6,616 bases of DNA from Planctomycetaceae bacterium (GCA_013360535.1 JABWBL010000194.1:1-6616); one strand, 5' to 3'. Numbered from the stretch's first letter, positions 1-6,482 are shown. Notes: generated by a model from the sequence alone, not told the origin. Made by a program: numbers and translations.

Positions 1-328
1 GCACCGGCGCGCGGCCGAGGCCGGTGTGGAGCACGACGCCGGTGGCGTTGACGACGCGCACGATGCCGGCGCGGTGCTCGCGCTCGACACGCGTACGCAG
101 CTCGCTCGCGAGCGCAGTCCCTTCGAGGCGCGCGGAAAGCGAACTCGCGTCGAGCGTTCCGGCCTTGATCTCGCCGCGCCAGCGCTCGATCAGCTCGCGC
201 AGGAAAGCGAGCCAGACTTCGCGCGCGAGCTCGCGGGCGAGCGGCTCGAGCCGCGGGTCGTGCAGCAGTTCCTCGATCGAAGGCAGCAGCCGGAAGGCCT
301 CGGCACGGGTGTCAGGTCGCGAGCTCAT
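1..328 (-). CDS. selA: L-seryl-tRNA(Sec) selenium transferase, N-terminal part (runs off left edge)
   Basis: SelA is a PLP-dependent cytoplasmic enzyme that converts Ser-tRNA(Sec) to Sec-tRNA(Sec) using selenophosphate. The reverse strand from ATG at 328-326 reads open to the window edge, giving 109 residues. It begins with the helical tRNA-binding N-terminal domain: a LLPSIEELL motif at about 14-22 and the amphipathic stretch ELAREVWLAFLRELIERWR at about 33-51. It then enters the PLP domain with RVVNATGVVLHTGLGRAP at 91-108, the family's highly conserved NATG...HT.LGRA signature. The PLP lysine lies further on, outside the window. This ATG is chosen because the family's N-terminal helices follow directly and only 38 bp separate it from divergent recJ. 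No Shine-Dalgarno sequence precedes it. Its presence implies that the organism decodes UGA as selenocysteine; selB, selC and selD are not in the window. Family assignment is strong despite truncation. Confidence 0.87.
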   Translation of the reverse strand, partial: MSSRPDTRAEAFRLLPSIEELLHDPRLEPLARELAREVWLAFLRELIERWRGEIKAGTLDASSLSARLEGTALASELRTRVEREHRAGIVRVVNATGVVLHTGLGRAPV

Positions 329-366
329 GGTCGGAAGAGTGTAGGTCGCGGATAGAATGCCGCGCG
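329..366. promoter_or_regulatory. Divergent selA/recJ start region, putative -10 elements near both start codons
   Basis: Only 38 bp separate the two ATGs, so both promoters must lie here or inside the opposing gene. On the plus strand TAGAAT (353-358), five of six matches to TATAAT, ends 8 nt before the recJ ATG; transcription from it would begin at or next to the ATG. On the minus strand TACACT (343-338) ends 9 nt before the selA ATG, and TATCCG (354-349) is a second candidate 20 nt away. Neither gene has a purine-rich Shine-Dalgarno sequence. I see no convincing -35 hexamer at 16-18 bp spacing, so the promoter calls rest on the -10 position alone. Confidence 0.38.
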
Positions 367-2112
367 ATGTCCCGCCCCTGGAAGCTCCGCCAGCCCCCGA
401 CCGACGCCGTGCGCGAGCTGTCCCGGCGCCACGGACTGCCCGAGGTCGTCGCACGCCTGCTCGCGATCCGCGGCCATGCGGCCGGCGAGGGCACGACGCG
501 GCATCTCGAGGCCAACCTGAATGCGCTCCACGATCCGGCCGACCTGCCGGACATGGAAGCGGCGGCCGAGCGCATCGCGCAGGCCGTGTCGAACCGCGAG
601 CGCATCCTCGTGCACGGCGACTACGACGTCGACGGCGTGACGGGCACGGTGCTGCTGATGCGCCTGTTCGCGCTGCTCGGCGCCGACGCCGTGTGGCACA
701 TCCCCCATCGCCTCAACGACGGCTACTCCTTCGGCGCGCACTCGGTGCAGAAGGCGCGCGAGACGGGCGCGAGGCTCGTGATCTCGGTCGACAACGGCAC
801 CGCGGCCTTCGCGACGATCGCGGAACTCGCGGCGATCGGCGTCGACACGATCGTGACCGACCACCACGAGCCGCCGCTGGGGGAGCTCCCGCGTGCGGTC
901 GCGCTCGTCAATCCCAAGCTCGAGCGCTCGCGTTATCCGTTCCGCGAGCTTTGCGGCGCCGGCGTCGCGTTCAAGCTCGCCTGGGGCGTCGCGCAGCGCA
1001 TCAGCGGGGCGCGGCGCGTGCGTGAGGACCTGAAGCAGTTCCTCGTCGACGCGATGGCGTACGTCGCGGTCGCGACGGTGTGCGACGTGGTGCCGCTCGT
1101 GCTCGAGAACCGCGTGCTCGCGCGCCACGGCTTCCGCGCGCTCGAAGGAACGACCAACATCGGGCTGCGCGCCTTGCTCGAGTCTTGCGGCCTCTCCACC
1201 ACCAAGCTCGTGGCCGAGGACGTCGGCTTCAAGGTCGGTCCGCGCCTGAACGCGGCGGGACGGCTCGACAGCGCGGCGGTGGCGGTCGAGCTCCTGCTCT
1301 CGGACGATCCGGGACACGCGAAAGCGCTGGCGCAGCGACTGGGTGAGCTCAACGACGAGCGGCGCCGCATCGAGTCCGAGCTGTGCGCGCAGGCCTTCGA
1401 GCAAGCGCGCGCGTTCGAGGACGCGAGCGAGCATCCGGTGCTCGTGCTCGCGGGACAGCAGTGGCACCAAGGGGTCGTCGGCATCGTCGCCGCGCGTGTT
1501 TCGCAGCGTTTCCAGCGCCCTTCGCTCGTGATCGGCCTCGACGGCGAGCGCGGCCGCGGCAGTGCGCGTTCGGTCGCCGGCTTCGACGTGCTCGAGGCGA
1601 TGCACGGCGCGAAGGACCACTTCCTGCGCTACGGCGGCCACGCGCAGGCGGCGGGCTGCGAGATCGAGGCGACGAGCGTCGACGAGGCGCGTCGCGCGAT
1701 GTGTGCACGGGCGAGCGAGCTGCTCGGCGGGCGCACGTACGAGGTGCAGGCGCTGTGGATCGACAGCGAGGTCGCGCTCGAGAGCATCGACGAGCGGCTG
1801 ATGGCCGAGCTCGACCGGCTGGAGCCCTTTGGCGCGAACAACGAGAAGCCGGTGCTGGTCTCGAACGACGTGCGGCTCGCGGAGCCGCCGCGCCCGGTCG
1901 GCGACGGCTCGCACCTGATCCTCAAGCTGCGGCGCGGCTCGCGTGTGCTCAAGGCGATGGCCTTCGGCATGGGCGCACGCGTCGGAGAGCTGCGAATGGG
2001 CGAGCCGCTGCACGTCGTGCACACACCACGCTGGAACTGGTTCCGCGGCGACCGCTCGCTCGAGCTCGTCCTGCACGACTTCCGCGTCGGGCCGCTGCCG
2101 ACGTACGCCTGA
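367..2112 (+). CDS. recJ: Single-stranded-DNA-specific 5'-3' exonuclease RecJ
   Basis: RecJ degrades single-stranded DNA 5'-to-3' and serves RecFOR recombination, mismatch repair and base-excision repair in the cytoplasm. The 581-residue product is close to the usual bacterial length (E. coli about 577). All DHH-family metal-binding motifs are present: motif I HGDYDVDG at 83-90, motif II VDNG at 141-144, motif III DHH at 165-167, motif IV VCD ending at D240. RLNAAGRLD follows at 293-301. The DHHA1 domain carries QGVVGIVAAR at 368-377, GSARS at 398-402 and the nucleic-acid-binding GGHAQAAG at 423-430. Residues from about 456 to 575 form the C-terminal OB-fold region. ATG 367 is the first in-frame start, and the upstream ATG at 357 is out of frame. 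No Shine-Dalgarno site is visible. The stop lies 6 bp from the stop of the convergent kinase-like gene. Every key residue looks intact, so the enzyme should be active. Confidence 0.96.
   Translation: MSRPWKLRQPPTDAVRELSRRHGLPEVVARLLAIRGHAAGEGTTRHLEANLNALHDPADLPDMEAAAERIAQAVSNRERILVHGDYDVDGVTGTVLLMRLFALLGADAVWHIPHRLNDGYSFGAHSVQKARETGARLVISVDNGTAAFATIAELAAIGVDTIVTDHHEPPLGELPRAVALVNPKLERSRYPFRELCGAGVAFKLAWGVAQRISGARRVREDLKQFLVDAMAYVAVATVCDVVPLVLENRVLARHGFRALEGTTNIGLRALLESCGLSTTKLVAEDVGFKVGPRLNAAGRLDSAAVAVELLLSDDPGHAKALAQRLGELNDERRRIESELCAQAFEQARAFEDASEHPVLVLAGQQWHQGVVGIVAARVSQRFQRPSLVIGLDGERGRGSARSVAGFDVLEAMHGAKDHFLRYGGHAQAAGCEIEATSVDEARRAMCARASELLGGRTYEVQALWIDSEVALESIDERLMAELDRLEPFGANNEKPVLVSNDVRLAEPPRPVGDGSHLILKLRRGSRVLKAMAFGMGARVGELRMGEPLHVVHTPRWNWFRGDRSLELVLHDFRVGPLPTYA
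2085..2103. repeat. Small inverted repeat in the last codons of recJ
   Basis: CGTCGG (2085-2090) and CCGACG (2098-2103) form a perfect 6-bp stem with a 7-nt loop, ending 9 nt before the end of the recJ stop codon. The gap to the convergent gene is 6 bp, so any transcription end signal must lie in coding sequence like this. No T-run follows on either strand, and short GC stems are common by chance in DNA of this composition, so a terminator role is only a possibility. Confidence 0.22.
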
Positions 2113-2118
2113 AGGCGC

Positions 2119-2985
2119 TCAGGAACAGCGCGACACGAAGGCGGGCGCCGTCGAGCGCGTGACTCCCAGCCGCACGAGCAGCTCGAGTCGCTCGCGGCGC
2201 GTGACGAGCGCGCCGGCGGCATTCGCGAGCGAGCGGACGAGCTCGTGGCGCTCCGCCGGGCCTTGCGACCGCACGAAACGCGCGTCGACGAACGAAGTGA
2301 ACGCGATGGCCGGCAGGCGCGTGCGCCCGAGGCGCCGCTCCTTCAGGAGCATCTGCTCGCTCTGCAGGTTGACGATCTTGAGCGCGACGCAGTCCTCGTC
2401 ATCGCGCTGCACGAGGAGTGTGTCGAGCGTGATGCCGGGCAGCGAGACGCCCGCACGCTCGAGCTGCAACAGCGTGAGTTCGAGCGAGTGCAGGGCGCGG
2501 CGGCGGTCGGCGCTCTTCGTCACCGTCTCGAAGAACGTGCGCAGCGAGACGAAGCCCTCGAGGTCGCGCGTCACGAGCACGGACTCGCGGCCGAGCGGCG
2601 AAACGCCACGCTCGGCGAGCGCCACGAGCTGCGGAGTCGCGAGGCCGTGTGCCTGCAGGTGGCACATCACGTTCCAATGCCGTGCGGCGAGGCTCGAGCT
2701 GCGCGGTTGCGTGAAACGCGCACGAAACCCGGCGAATCCGCCGGAGTGGAAGCGCTGCACGTGGAGCAGGCCCGTGCCGGCGCCCCGCGGCTTCTCGTGC
2801 CGGCGCCCGTCGTCATCGGGCGTGCCCGGCAGCGGAACGATCCAGCGCTCCCCGGCTCGCCGCGCACGATCGCTCGTCACCGTGCGCGGCGGATCCGCGA
2901 ACAGGTCGTCGAGCGAGCTTGCCCCGAGCGCCTCGAGCGAGGGCACGTCGGGGGCGAGCTTCAGGAATCCGCGTACCTGGGTCAT
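2119..2985 (-). CDS. WaaP/InaA-family lipopolysaccharide-kinase-like protein, predicted pseudokinase
   Basis: This gene encodes 288 residues from ATG 2985-2983. The family includes WaaP, which phosphorylates lipopolysaccharide core heptose. Similarity to WaaP is visible along the fold: a strand LLHVQRF (73-79) where WaaP has a ..FVKR.. lysine strand; ARHWNVMCHLQAHGLATPQLVALAERG (first and last residues 101 and 127; key features HW and HGL) where WaaP has REW...; LGRESVLVTRDLEGFVSL (131-148) matching WaaP's ..LTRASFIITEDL..; RAGVSLPGITLDTLLV (177-192) at the HRD loop; and LKIVNLQSE (202-210) at the metal-binding strand. The four catalytic positions are changed: K to Q77, E to H103, HRD to LPG 182-184, D to N206. 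Kinase activity is therefore unlikely. Upstream ATGs at 3072 and 3063 would overlap or abut the polA start and add residues unlike the family, so 2985 is preferred. It is divergent from polA, with no lipopolysaccharide gene beside it. The biological role is unknown; the WaaP alignment is from memory. Confidence 0.7.
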   Translation of the reverse strand: MTQVRGFLKLAPDVPSLEALGASSLDDLFADPPRTVTSDRARRAGERWIVPLPGTPDDDGRRHEKPRGAGTGLLHVQRFHSGGFAGFRARFTQPRSSSLAARHWNVMCHLQAHGLATPQLVALAERGVSPLGRESVLVTRDLEGFVSLRTFFETVTKSADRRRALHSLELTLLQLERAGVSLPGITLDTLLVQRDDEDCVALKIVNLQSEQMLLKERRLGRTRLPAIAFTSFVDARFVRSQGPAERHELVRSLANAAGALVTRRERLELLVRLGVTRSTAPAFVSRCS

Positions 2986-3061
2986 CGGCGTCGAGAGGAT
3001 AGGAACCACCCGCCCCCATTCCCAGAGGGACAGGTGCGCACGCGAAACGTATCCTCCCGCC
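2986..3061. promoter_or_regulatory. Divergent promoter region between kinase-like gene and polA with mirrored TATCCTC boxes
   Basis: The 76 bp between the two start codons contain the same heptamer, TATCCTC, once on each strand and pointing outward. The plus copy is at 3050-3056, with its TATCCT hexamer 6 nt before the polA ATG. The minus copy is at 3001-2995, with its hexamer 10 nt before the kinase-like gene's ATG. TATCCT matches TATAAT at four of six positions, including the key TA at the start and final T. Transcripts starting about 7 nt downstream would have no leader (polA) or one of a few nt. Neither gene has a Shine-Dalgarno site; the bases before the polA ATG are C-rich. No clear -35 hexamer is visible. 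Confidence 0.42.
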
Positions 3062-5767
3062 ATGCCGCGCATCTTCCTCCTCGACGGGACCGCGCTCGCC
3101 TACCGCGCGCACTTCGCCATGCAGCGCACGGGCCTGACGACGCCCGAAGGCCTTCCCTGCGGCGCCACGTACGGCTTCTCGAACACGCTGCGCTCGATCC
3201 TTGGCAGCGAGAACCCCGAGCGCATCGTCGTCGCCTTCGACCCCAAGGGCCCGACGTTCCGTCACAAGCAGTTCGTCGAGTACAAGGCGACGCGCGAGAA
3301 GATCCCCGACGAGCTCGTGGCGCAGCTCGACTGGCTGCGCGACGTGGTGCGCGCGCACGGCATCCCGATCTTCGAGGTGCCCGGCTACGAGGCCGACGAC
3401 GTGATCGGCACGTTGTCGCTGGAAGCCGAGAAACGCGGCTGGGACGTGATGATCGTGTCCGGCGACAAGGACATGATGCAGCTCGTCAGCCCGAAAGTGA
3501 CGCTCTACAACGTGTTCAAGCCCGGCGGCGGAGTGCTGCTCGAGAGCTTCGAGGCCGTGCAGGAGAAGTTCGGCACCGACCCCGCGCACGTGATCGACGT
3601 GCTCGCGATCATGGGCGACGCGTCGGACAACGTGCCGGGCGTGAAGGGCATCGGCGAGAAGGGCGCGATCAAGCTGATCCAGCAGTTTGGTTCGGTGAAA
3701 GGCGTGCTGGAGCACCTCGGCGAGGTGAAGGGCAAGCAACGCGAGTACATCGAGCGCGACCACGAGCAGCTCCTGATGTCGCTCGACCTCGTCACGATCC
3801 GACGCGACGTGCCGCTCGATCCGGGCTTCGACGAACTGCCGCACTACGAGCCCGATCCGCAGAAGGTCGCCGAGGTCTTCCGCAGGCTCGGCTTCATCAG
3901 CCTGCTCAAGAAGGTCGAGCAAGGCGCGGCGCAGCAGCAGTCGCGCGACTACCACACGGTGCGCACGGAGGCGGAGCTCGACGGAATGCTCGAGACGCTG
4001 CGCACGGCCGGTGCGTTCGCCGTCGACACCGAGACCACGAGCCTGTTTCCGCTGGAAGCGCAGCTCGTCGGCGTGAGCCTCTCCTGCGCCGCCGGAACCG
4101 GCTGGTACGTGCCGTTCAACCTCGAGCCGTGCCTGTGCGGCAGTCGCGAGGCGCTGCTCGCACGGATTGCGCCGTTGCTCACCGACCCCACGCTCGTGCG
4201 CGTCGGCCAGAACCACAAGTACGACGCGCTCGTGCTGCGCACCGCCGGCCTGCGCATGCCGCCGATCACGTTCGACACGATGGTCGCGAGCTTCACGGTG
4301 CACGGCACGACGCGCCGCCACAACCTCGACGACCTCGCGCTCACGTACTACGGGATCCAGAAGATCCCGACGTCCGAGCTGATCGGGAAGGGCGCGAAGC
4401 AGATCACGATGGCCGAAGTCGCCGTCGCGAAGGTCGCCGAGTACGCCTGCGAGGATGCGGACGTCACTTGGCGGCTGTACGAGACGCTCAAGAAGGAACT
4501 CGCCGACACCGGCAACGAGAAGCTCTTCTACGAGCTGGAAATGCCGCTGATTCCGGTGCTCGCGGCGCTCGAGGAGCGAGGCATCCGCATCGACACCAAG
4601 CTGATCGAGGAGCTCGGGCGCGAGCTCGACGTCGAGATCGAGCGCCACCAGCTGCGCTTCCGCGAGCTCGCGGGCGAGGACGTCAACCTCAACAGTCCGA
4701 AGGCGCTCGGCGAACTGCTGTTCGAGAAGCTCAAGATCCAGGACGCGGCCGGAGTCAAGCGGCCTAGGCGCACGACGACGGGGTATTCGACCGACTACGA
4801 GTCGCTCTCGCAGTCTTACGGCGATGTCGAGATCGTGCAGCACATCCTCGAGTACCGCGAGGTGCAGAAACTGAAGAGCACGTACGTCGACGCGCTGCCG
4901 CGTTACGTCAACTCGCGCACCGGGCGCGTGCACTGCTCGTTCAGTCAGGTGAGCGCGGCGACGGGCCGACTCGCGTCGAGCGAACCGAACTTGCAGAACA
5001 TCCCGGTGCGCACCGAACGCGGACGCAAGTTGCGTGCGGCCTTCGTCGCTCGCGAGCCGGATGAACGCGGGCCGTGGACCTTGCTCACCGCCGACTACAG
5101 CCAGGTCGAGCTGCGCATCATGGCGCACCTCGCAGGCGACGAGCGCATGAAGCAGGCCTTCGCCGACGGCAAGGACATCCACGCCTCGACCGCCAGCGTG
5201 ATCTTCGACGTCGCCGAGCCGCTCGTCACGCGCGAGATGCGCAGCCGCGCCAAGGCCGTGAACTTCGGGCTGCTCTACGGCATGGGCGCCGCGCGCCTCG
5301 CGCGCGAGACGGGCCTCACCGTGCCGGAGGCCAAGCAGTTCATCGAGCGCTACTTCAGCTCGTTCCCGCGCGTGCGCGGCTGGATCGACTCCGTGATCGC
5401 CTCCGCGCGCGCCACCGGCCACGTCGAGACGCTCTTCGGCCGCCGCCGCCCTATCGCGGACATCAACTCCGAAGAGGCGCGCCTGCGCGTTTTTGCCGAA
5501 AATGCCGCGGTGAACACGCCTGTGCAGGGCTCCGCCGCGGACATCATCAAGAAGGCGATGATCGACCTCGAGGCCGCGCTCGAGCGCTCGGGTCTCGCCG
5601 CGCGCATGCTGCTGCAAGTGCACGACGAACTCGTGCTCGAGTGCCCCGTGAACGAACTCGAGGCCGCGAGCGCGCTCGTGCGCCGCTGCATGGAAGGGGC
5701 TGTGTCACTCTCCGTTCCGCTCAAGGTCGACCTCGGCCACGGCAACTCGTGGCTCGAGGCGCACTGA
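3062..5767 (+). CDS. polA: DNA polymerase I with active 5' nuclease, 3'-5' proofreading and polymerase domains
   Basis: Pol I removes RNA primers and flaps and fills gaps in replication and excision repair. The product has 901 residues (E. coli 928). The 5' nuclease domain (about 1-290) keeps its acidic residues: D8 in LLDGTALAYRAHFA, D60, YEADD 109-113, SGDKD 133-137, GDASDN 185-190, and the helix-hairpin-helix VKGIGEKGA at 194-202. The 3'-5' exonuclease domain (about 300-500) has all three Exo motifs: DTE 322-324, NHKYD 384-388, and Y461 with D465, so proofreading should work, unlike in Taq. The polymerase domain has motif A TADYSQVELRI (676-686, D678), motif B with R727, K731, F735 and Y739, and motif C QVHDEL (852-857, D855). 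F735 at the E. coli F762 position predicts the usual dideoxynucleotide discrimination. ATG 3062 directly precedes the conserved first strand. No Shine-Dalgarno site is seen. The stop lies 7 bp from that of the convergent gene. Confidence 0.98.
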   Translation: MPRIFLLDGTALAYRAHFAMQRTGLTTPEGLPCGATYGFSNTLRSILGSENPERIVVAFDPKGPTFRHKQFVEYKATREKIPDELVAQLDWLRDVVRAHGIPIFEVPGYEADDVIGTLSLEAEKRGWDVMIVSGDKDMMQLVSPKVTLYNVFKPGGGVLLESFEAVQEKFGTDPAHVIDVLAIMGDASDNVPGVKGIGEKGAIKLIQQFGSVKGVLEHLGEVKGKQREYIERDHEQLLMSLDLVTIRRDVPLDPGFDELPHYEPDPQKVAEVFRRLGFISLLKKVEQGAAQQQSRDYHTVRTEAELDGMLETLRTAGAFAVDTETTSLFPLEAQLVGVSLSCAAGTGWYVPFNLEPCLCGSREALLARIAPLLTDPTLVRVGQNHKYDALVLRTAGLRMPPITFDTMVASFTVHGTTRRHNLDDLALTYYGIQKIPTSELIGKGAKQITMAEVAVAKVAEYACEDADVTWRLYETLKKELADTGNEKLFYELEMPLIPVLAALEERGIRIDTKLIEELGRELDVEIERHQLRFRELAGEDVNLNSPKALGELLFEKLKIQDAAGVKRPRRTTTGYSTDYESLSQSYGDVEIVQHILEYREVQKLKSTYVDALPRYVNSRTGRVHCSFSQVSAATGRLASSEPNLQNIPVRTERGRKLRAAFVAREPDERGPWTLLTADYSQVELRIMAHLAGDERMKQAFADGKDIHASTASVIFDVAEPLVTREMRSRAKAVNFGLLYGMGAARLARETGLTVPEAKQFIERYFSSFPRVRGWIDSVIASARATGHVETLFGRRRPIADINSEEARLRVFAENAAVNTPVQGSAADIIKKAMIDLEAALERSGLAARMLLQVHDELVLECPVNELEAASALVRRCMEGAVSLSVPLKVDLGHGNSWLEAH
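5731..5759. repeat. Imperfect inverted repeat at the end of polA, possible bidirectional transcription end structure
   Basis: CCTCGGCCACG (5731-5741) pairs with CGTGGC (5748-5753) plus CGAGG (5755-5759): an 11-bp GC-rich stem with one bulged T (5754) and a 6-nt loop. It lies in the last codons of polA, ending 8 nt before the end of the stop codon, at a junction with only 7 bp between convergent genes. No T-run follows on either strand, so it is not a classical intrinsic terminator. The encoded residues (DLGHGNSWLEA) fit the usual end of Pol I, so coding constraint alone could explain part of the symmetry. Confidence 0.35.
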
Positions 5768-5774
5768 ACTGGCC

Positions 5775-6401
5775 CTACAGCCCGAATCCCACGAACAGGC
5801 AGACCTGCGTCGAGTCCATGTCGCTCGAATAGCCGTACAGGTCGACGTCGGTGCCACCGACAAGGCGGACATCGAGCCCGAGCAGCAGCTGGTCGATGCG
5901 GTACGAGCATCCAGCGTGCACGTACGCACCGAGCGACACGTCCTCGTCCGACGTCGTGTTCCAGCCGCTGTCGCCTTCGAGCGCGACCAGCAGCAGCGTG
6001 ATCCCTGCGCCGATGTAGGGCTGCAAGTCGCTCTCCGTGAAGAACGTGCGCCGCGCGCCGCCGTACAGCTCCCAGCTCACGAGCGACACGTCGACGCCGT
6101 TCACCGTCGCCGAATCTCCCGCGAGCCGCGTGCCGACCTCGAATCCGGCCCAAGCGCCCGGTTTCTGCTGCGTGAGCTCGGCCCCGAACACGATCGGCTC
6201 GTCCGTCGGCGCCCAGTCGTCCTCGTCGAGCTGCTGCGCTCCCAGCAGGAACGTCACCTGCCCGCGCTCGACATTCGCAGGCGTCGCAGCGACTGCCGCC
6301 GCATCCTCTCCGGTCGCCGCCGACGGAGCGGGTGGCGGCGTCACCACGATGCAAGCGGTTCCGACGAACGCGACGACGCTGGCGGCGATCGCTGAACGCA
6401 T
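5775..6401 (-). CDS. Exported small outer-membrane beta-barrel-like protein (possible lipoprotein)
   Basis: I do not recognise a named family. The 208-residue product starts with an export signal: MR followed by a hydrophobic segment ending GTAC (C17). C17 could be a lipidation site, but the -3 residue is Gly, which is a poor lipobox, so ordinary signal-peptidase cleavage remains possible. A Pro/Ala-rich low-complexity linker follows (about 21-45). The rest alternates polar and hydrophobic residues in about eight strands, for example QVTFLLGAQ (48-56), WAGFEVGTRLA (84-94), VSWELYGGARRTFF (108-121), LQPYIGAGITLLLVALE (126-142), DVSLGAYVHAG (154-164), LLLGLDVRLVGG (172-183) and a C-terminal QVCLFVGFGL. 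Phrases such as LQPYIGAGI and the aromatic/hydrophobic end are typical of small OmpA/OmpW-like eight-stranded barrels. A strong Shine-Dalgarno site fixes the start. It lies 81 bp downstream of another minus-strand gene, so co-transcription is possible. Confidence 0.68.
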   Translation of the reverse strand: MRSAIAASVVAFVGTACIVVTPPPAPSAATGEDAAAVAATPANVERGQVTFLLGAQQLDEDDWAPTDEPIVFGAELTQQKPGAWAGFEVGTRLAGDSATVNGVDVSLVSWELYGGARRTFFTESDLQPYIGAGITLLLVALEGDSGWNTTSDEDVSLGAYVHAGCSYRIDQLLLGLDVRLVGGTDVDLYGYSSDMDSTQVCLFVGFGL

Positions 6402-6406
6402 GGAAG

Positions 6407-6414
6407 TCCTCCTC
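6407..6414 (-). promoter_or_regulatory. Strong Shine-Dalgarno site of the barrel-protein gene
   Basis: On the minus strand GAGGAGGA sits with its AGGAGG core (6413-6408) 6 nt before the ATG at 6401. This is close to ideal and fixes the start codon. It is the only obvious ribosome-binding site before any of the five starts in the window. The rest of the gap (6415-6482) holds no convincing promoter: TTAGAC (6436-6431 on the minus strand) is a weak -10 candidate without a -35 partner, and no terminator is visible for the upstream gene. Confidence 0.72.
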
Positions 6415-6482
6415 GAATGGGACTTCCCCTGTCTAACCCGTGGATCGTGACCGCGCCGCTCCGTCGAGCTGCGCAGGCGCGC

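Noticed and set aside
26..355. Plus-strand open frames at 24-344 and 26-355
   Set aside because: They are antisense to the SelA N-terminus, which has a clear family signature on the minus strand.
325..2076. A 583-codon open frame antisense to recJ
   Set aside because: Same GC artefact: a low-complexity His/Arg/Leu/Glu-rich translation without motifs, opposite a gene with every RecJ motif intact.
1943..3061. N-terminal extension of the polA frame back to 1943
   Set aside because: The frame stays open but the translation is Ser/Arg/Ala-rich noise overlapping recJ and the kinase-like gene. Conserved Pol I sequence begins exactly at ATG 3062.
2986..3072. Longer start of the kinase-like gene at 3072 or 3063
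   Set aside because: It would overlap or abut the polA start and add 26 to 29 residues without family similarity. ATG 2985 is preceded by a -10-like TATCCT.
2245..4767. An 840-codon plus-strand frame across the kinase-like gene and polA
   Set aside because: It spans two unrelated genes in the wrong frame and is Arg/Ala-rich without domains.
2813..5623. A 936-codon open frame antisense to polA, rich in His, Arg, Glu and Ala
   Set aside because: It mirrors polA almost codon for codon. In GC-rich genes the opposite frame rarely contains stops. Its composition is abnormal, no domain is recognisable, and polA is certain.
5350..6354. A 334-codon minus-strand frame overlapping the barrel gene and the polA end
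   Set aside because: It runs through two supported genes in the wrong frame, and its translation is Arg/Ala/Gly-rich without motifs.
6416..6428. Short palindrome-like GGGACTTCCCC near the barrel gene start
   Set aside because: Only three to four paired bases around a tiny centre; too short to support an operator or hairpin.
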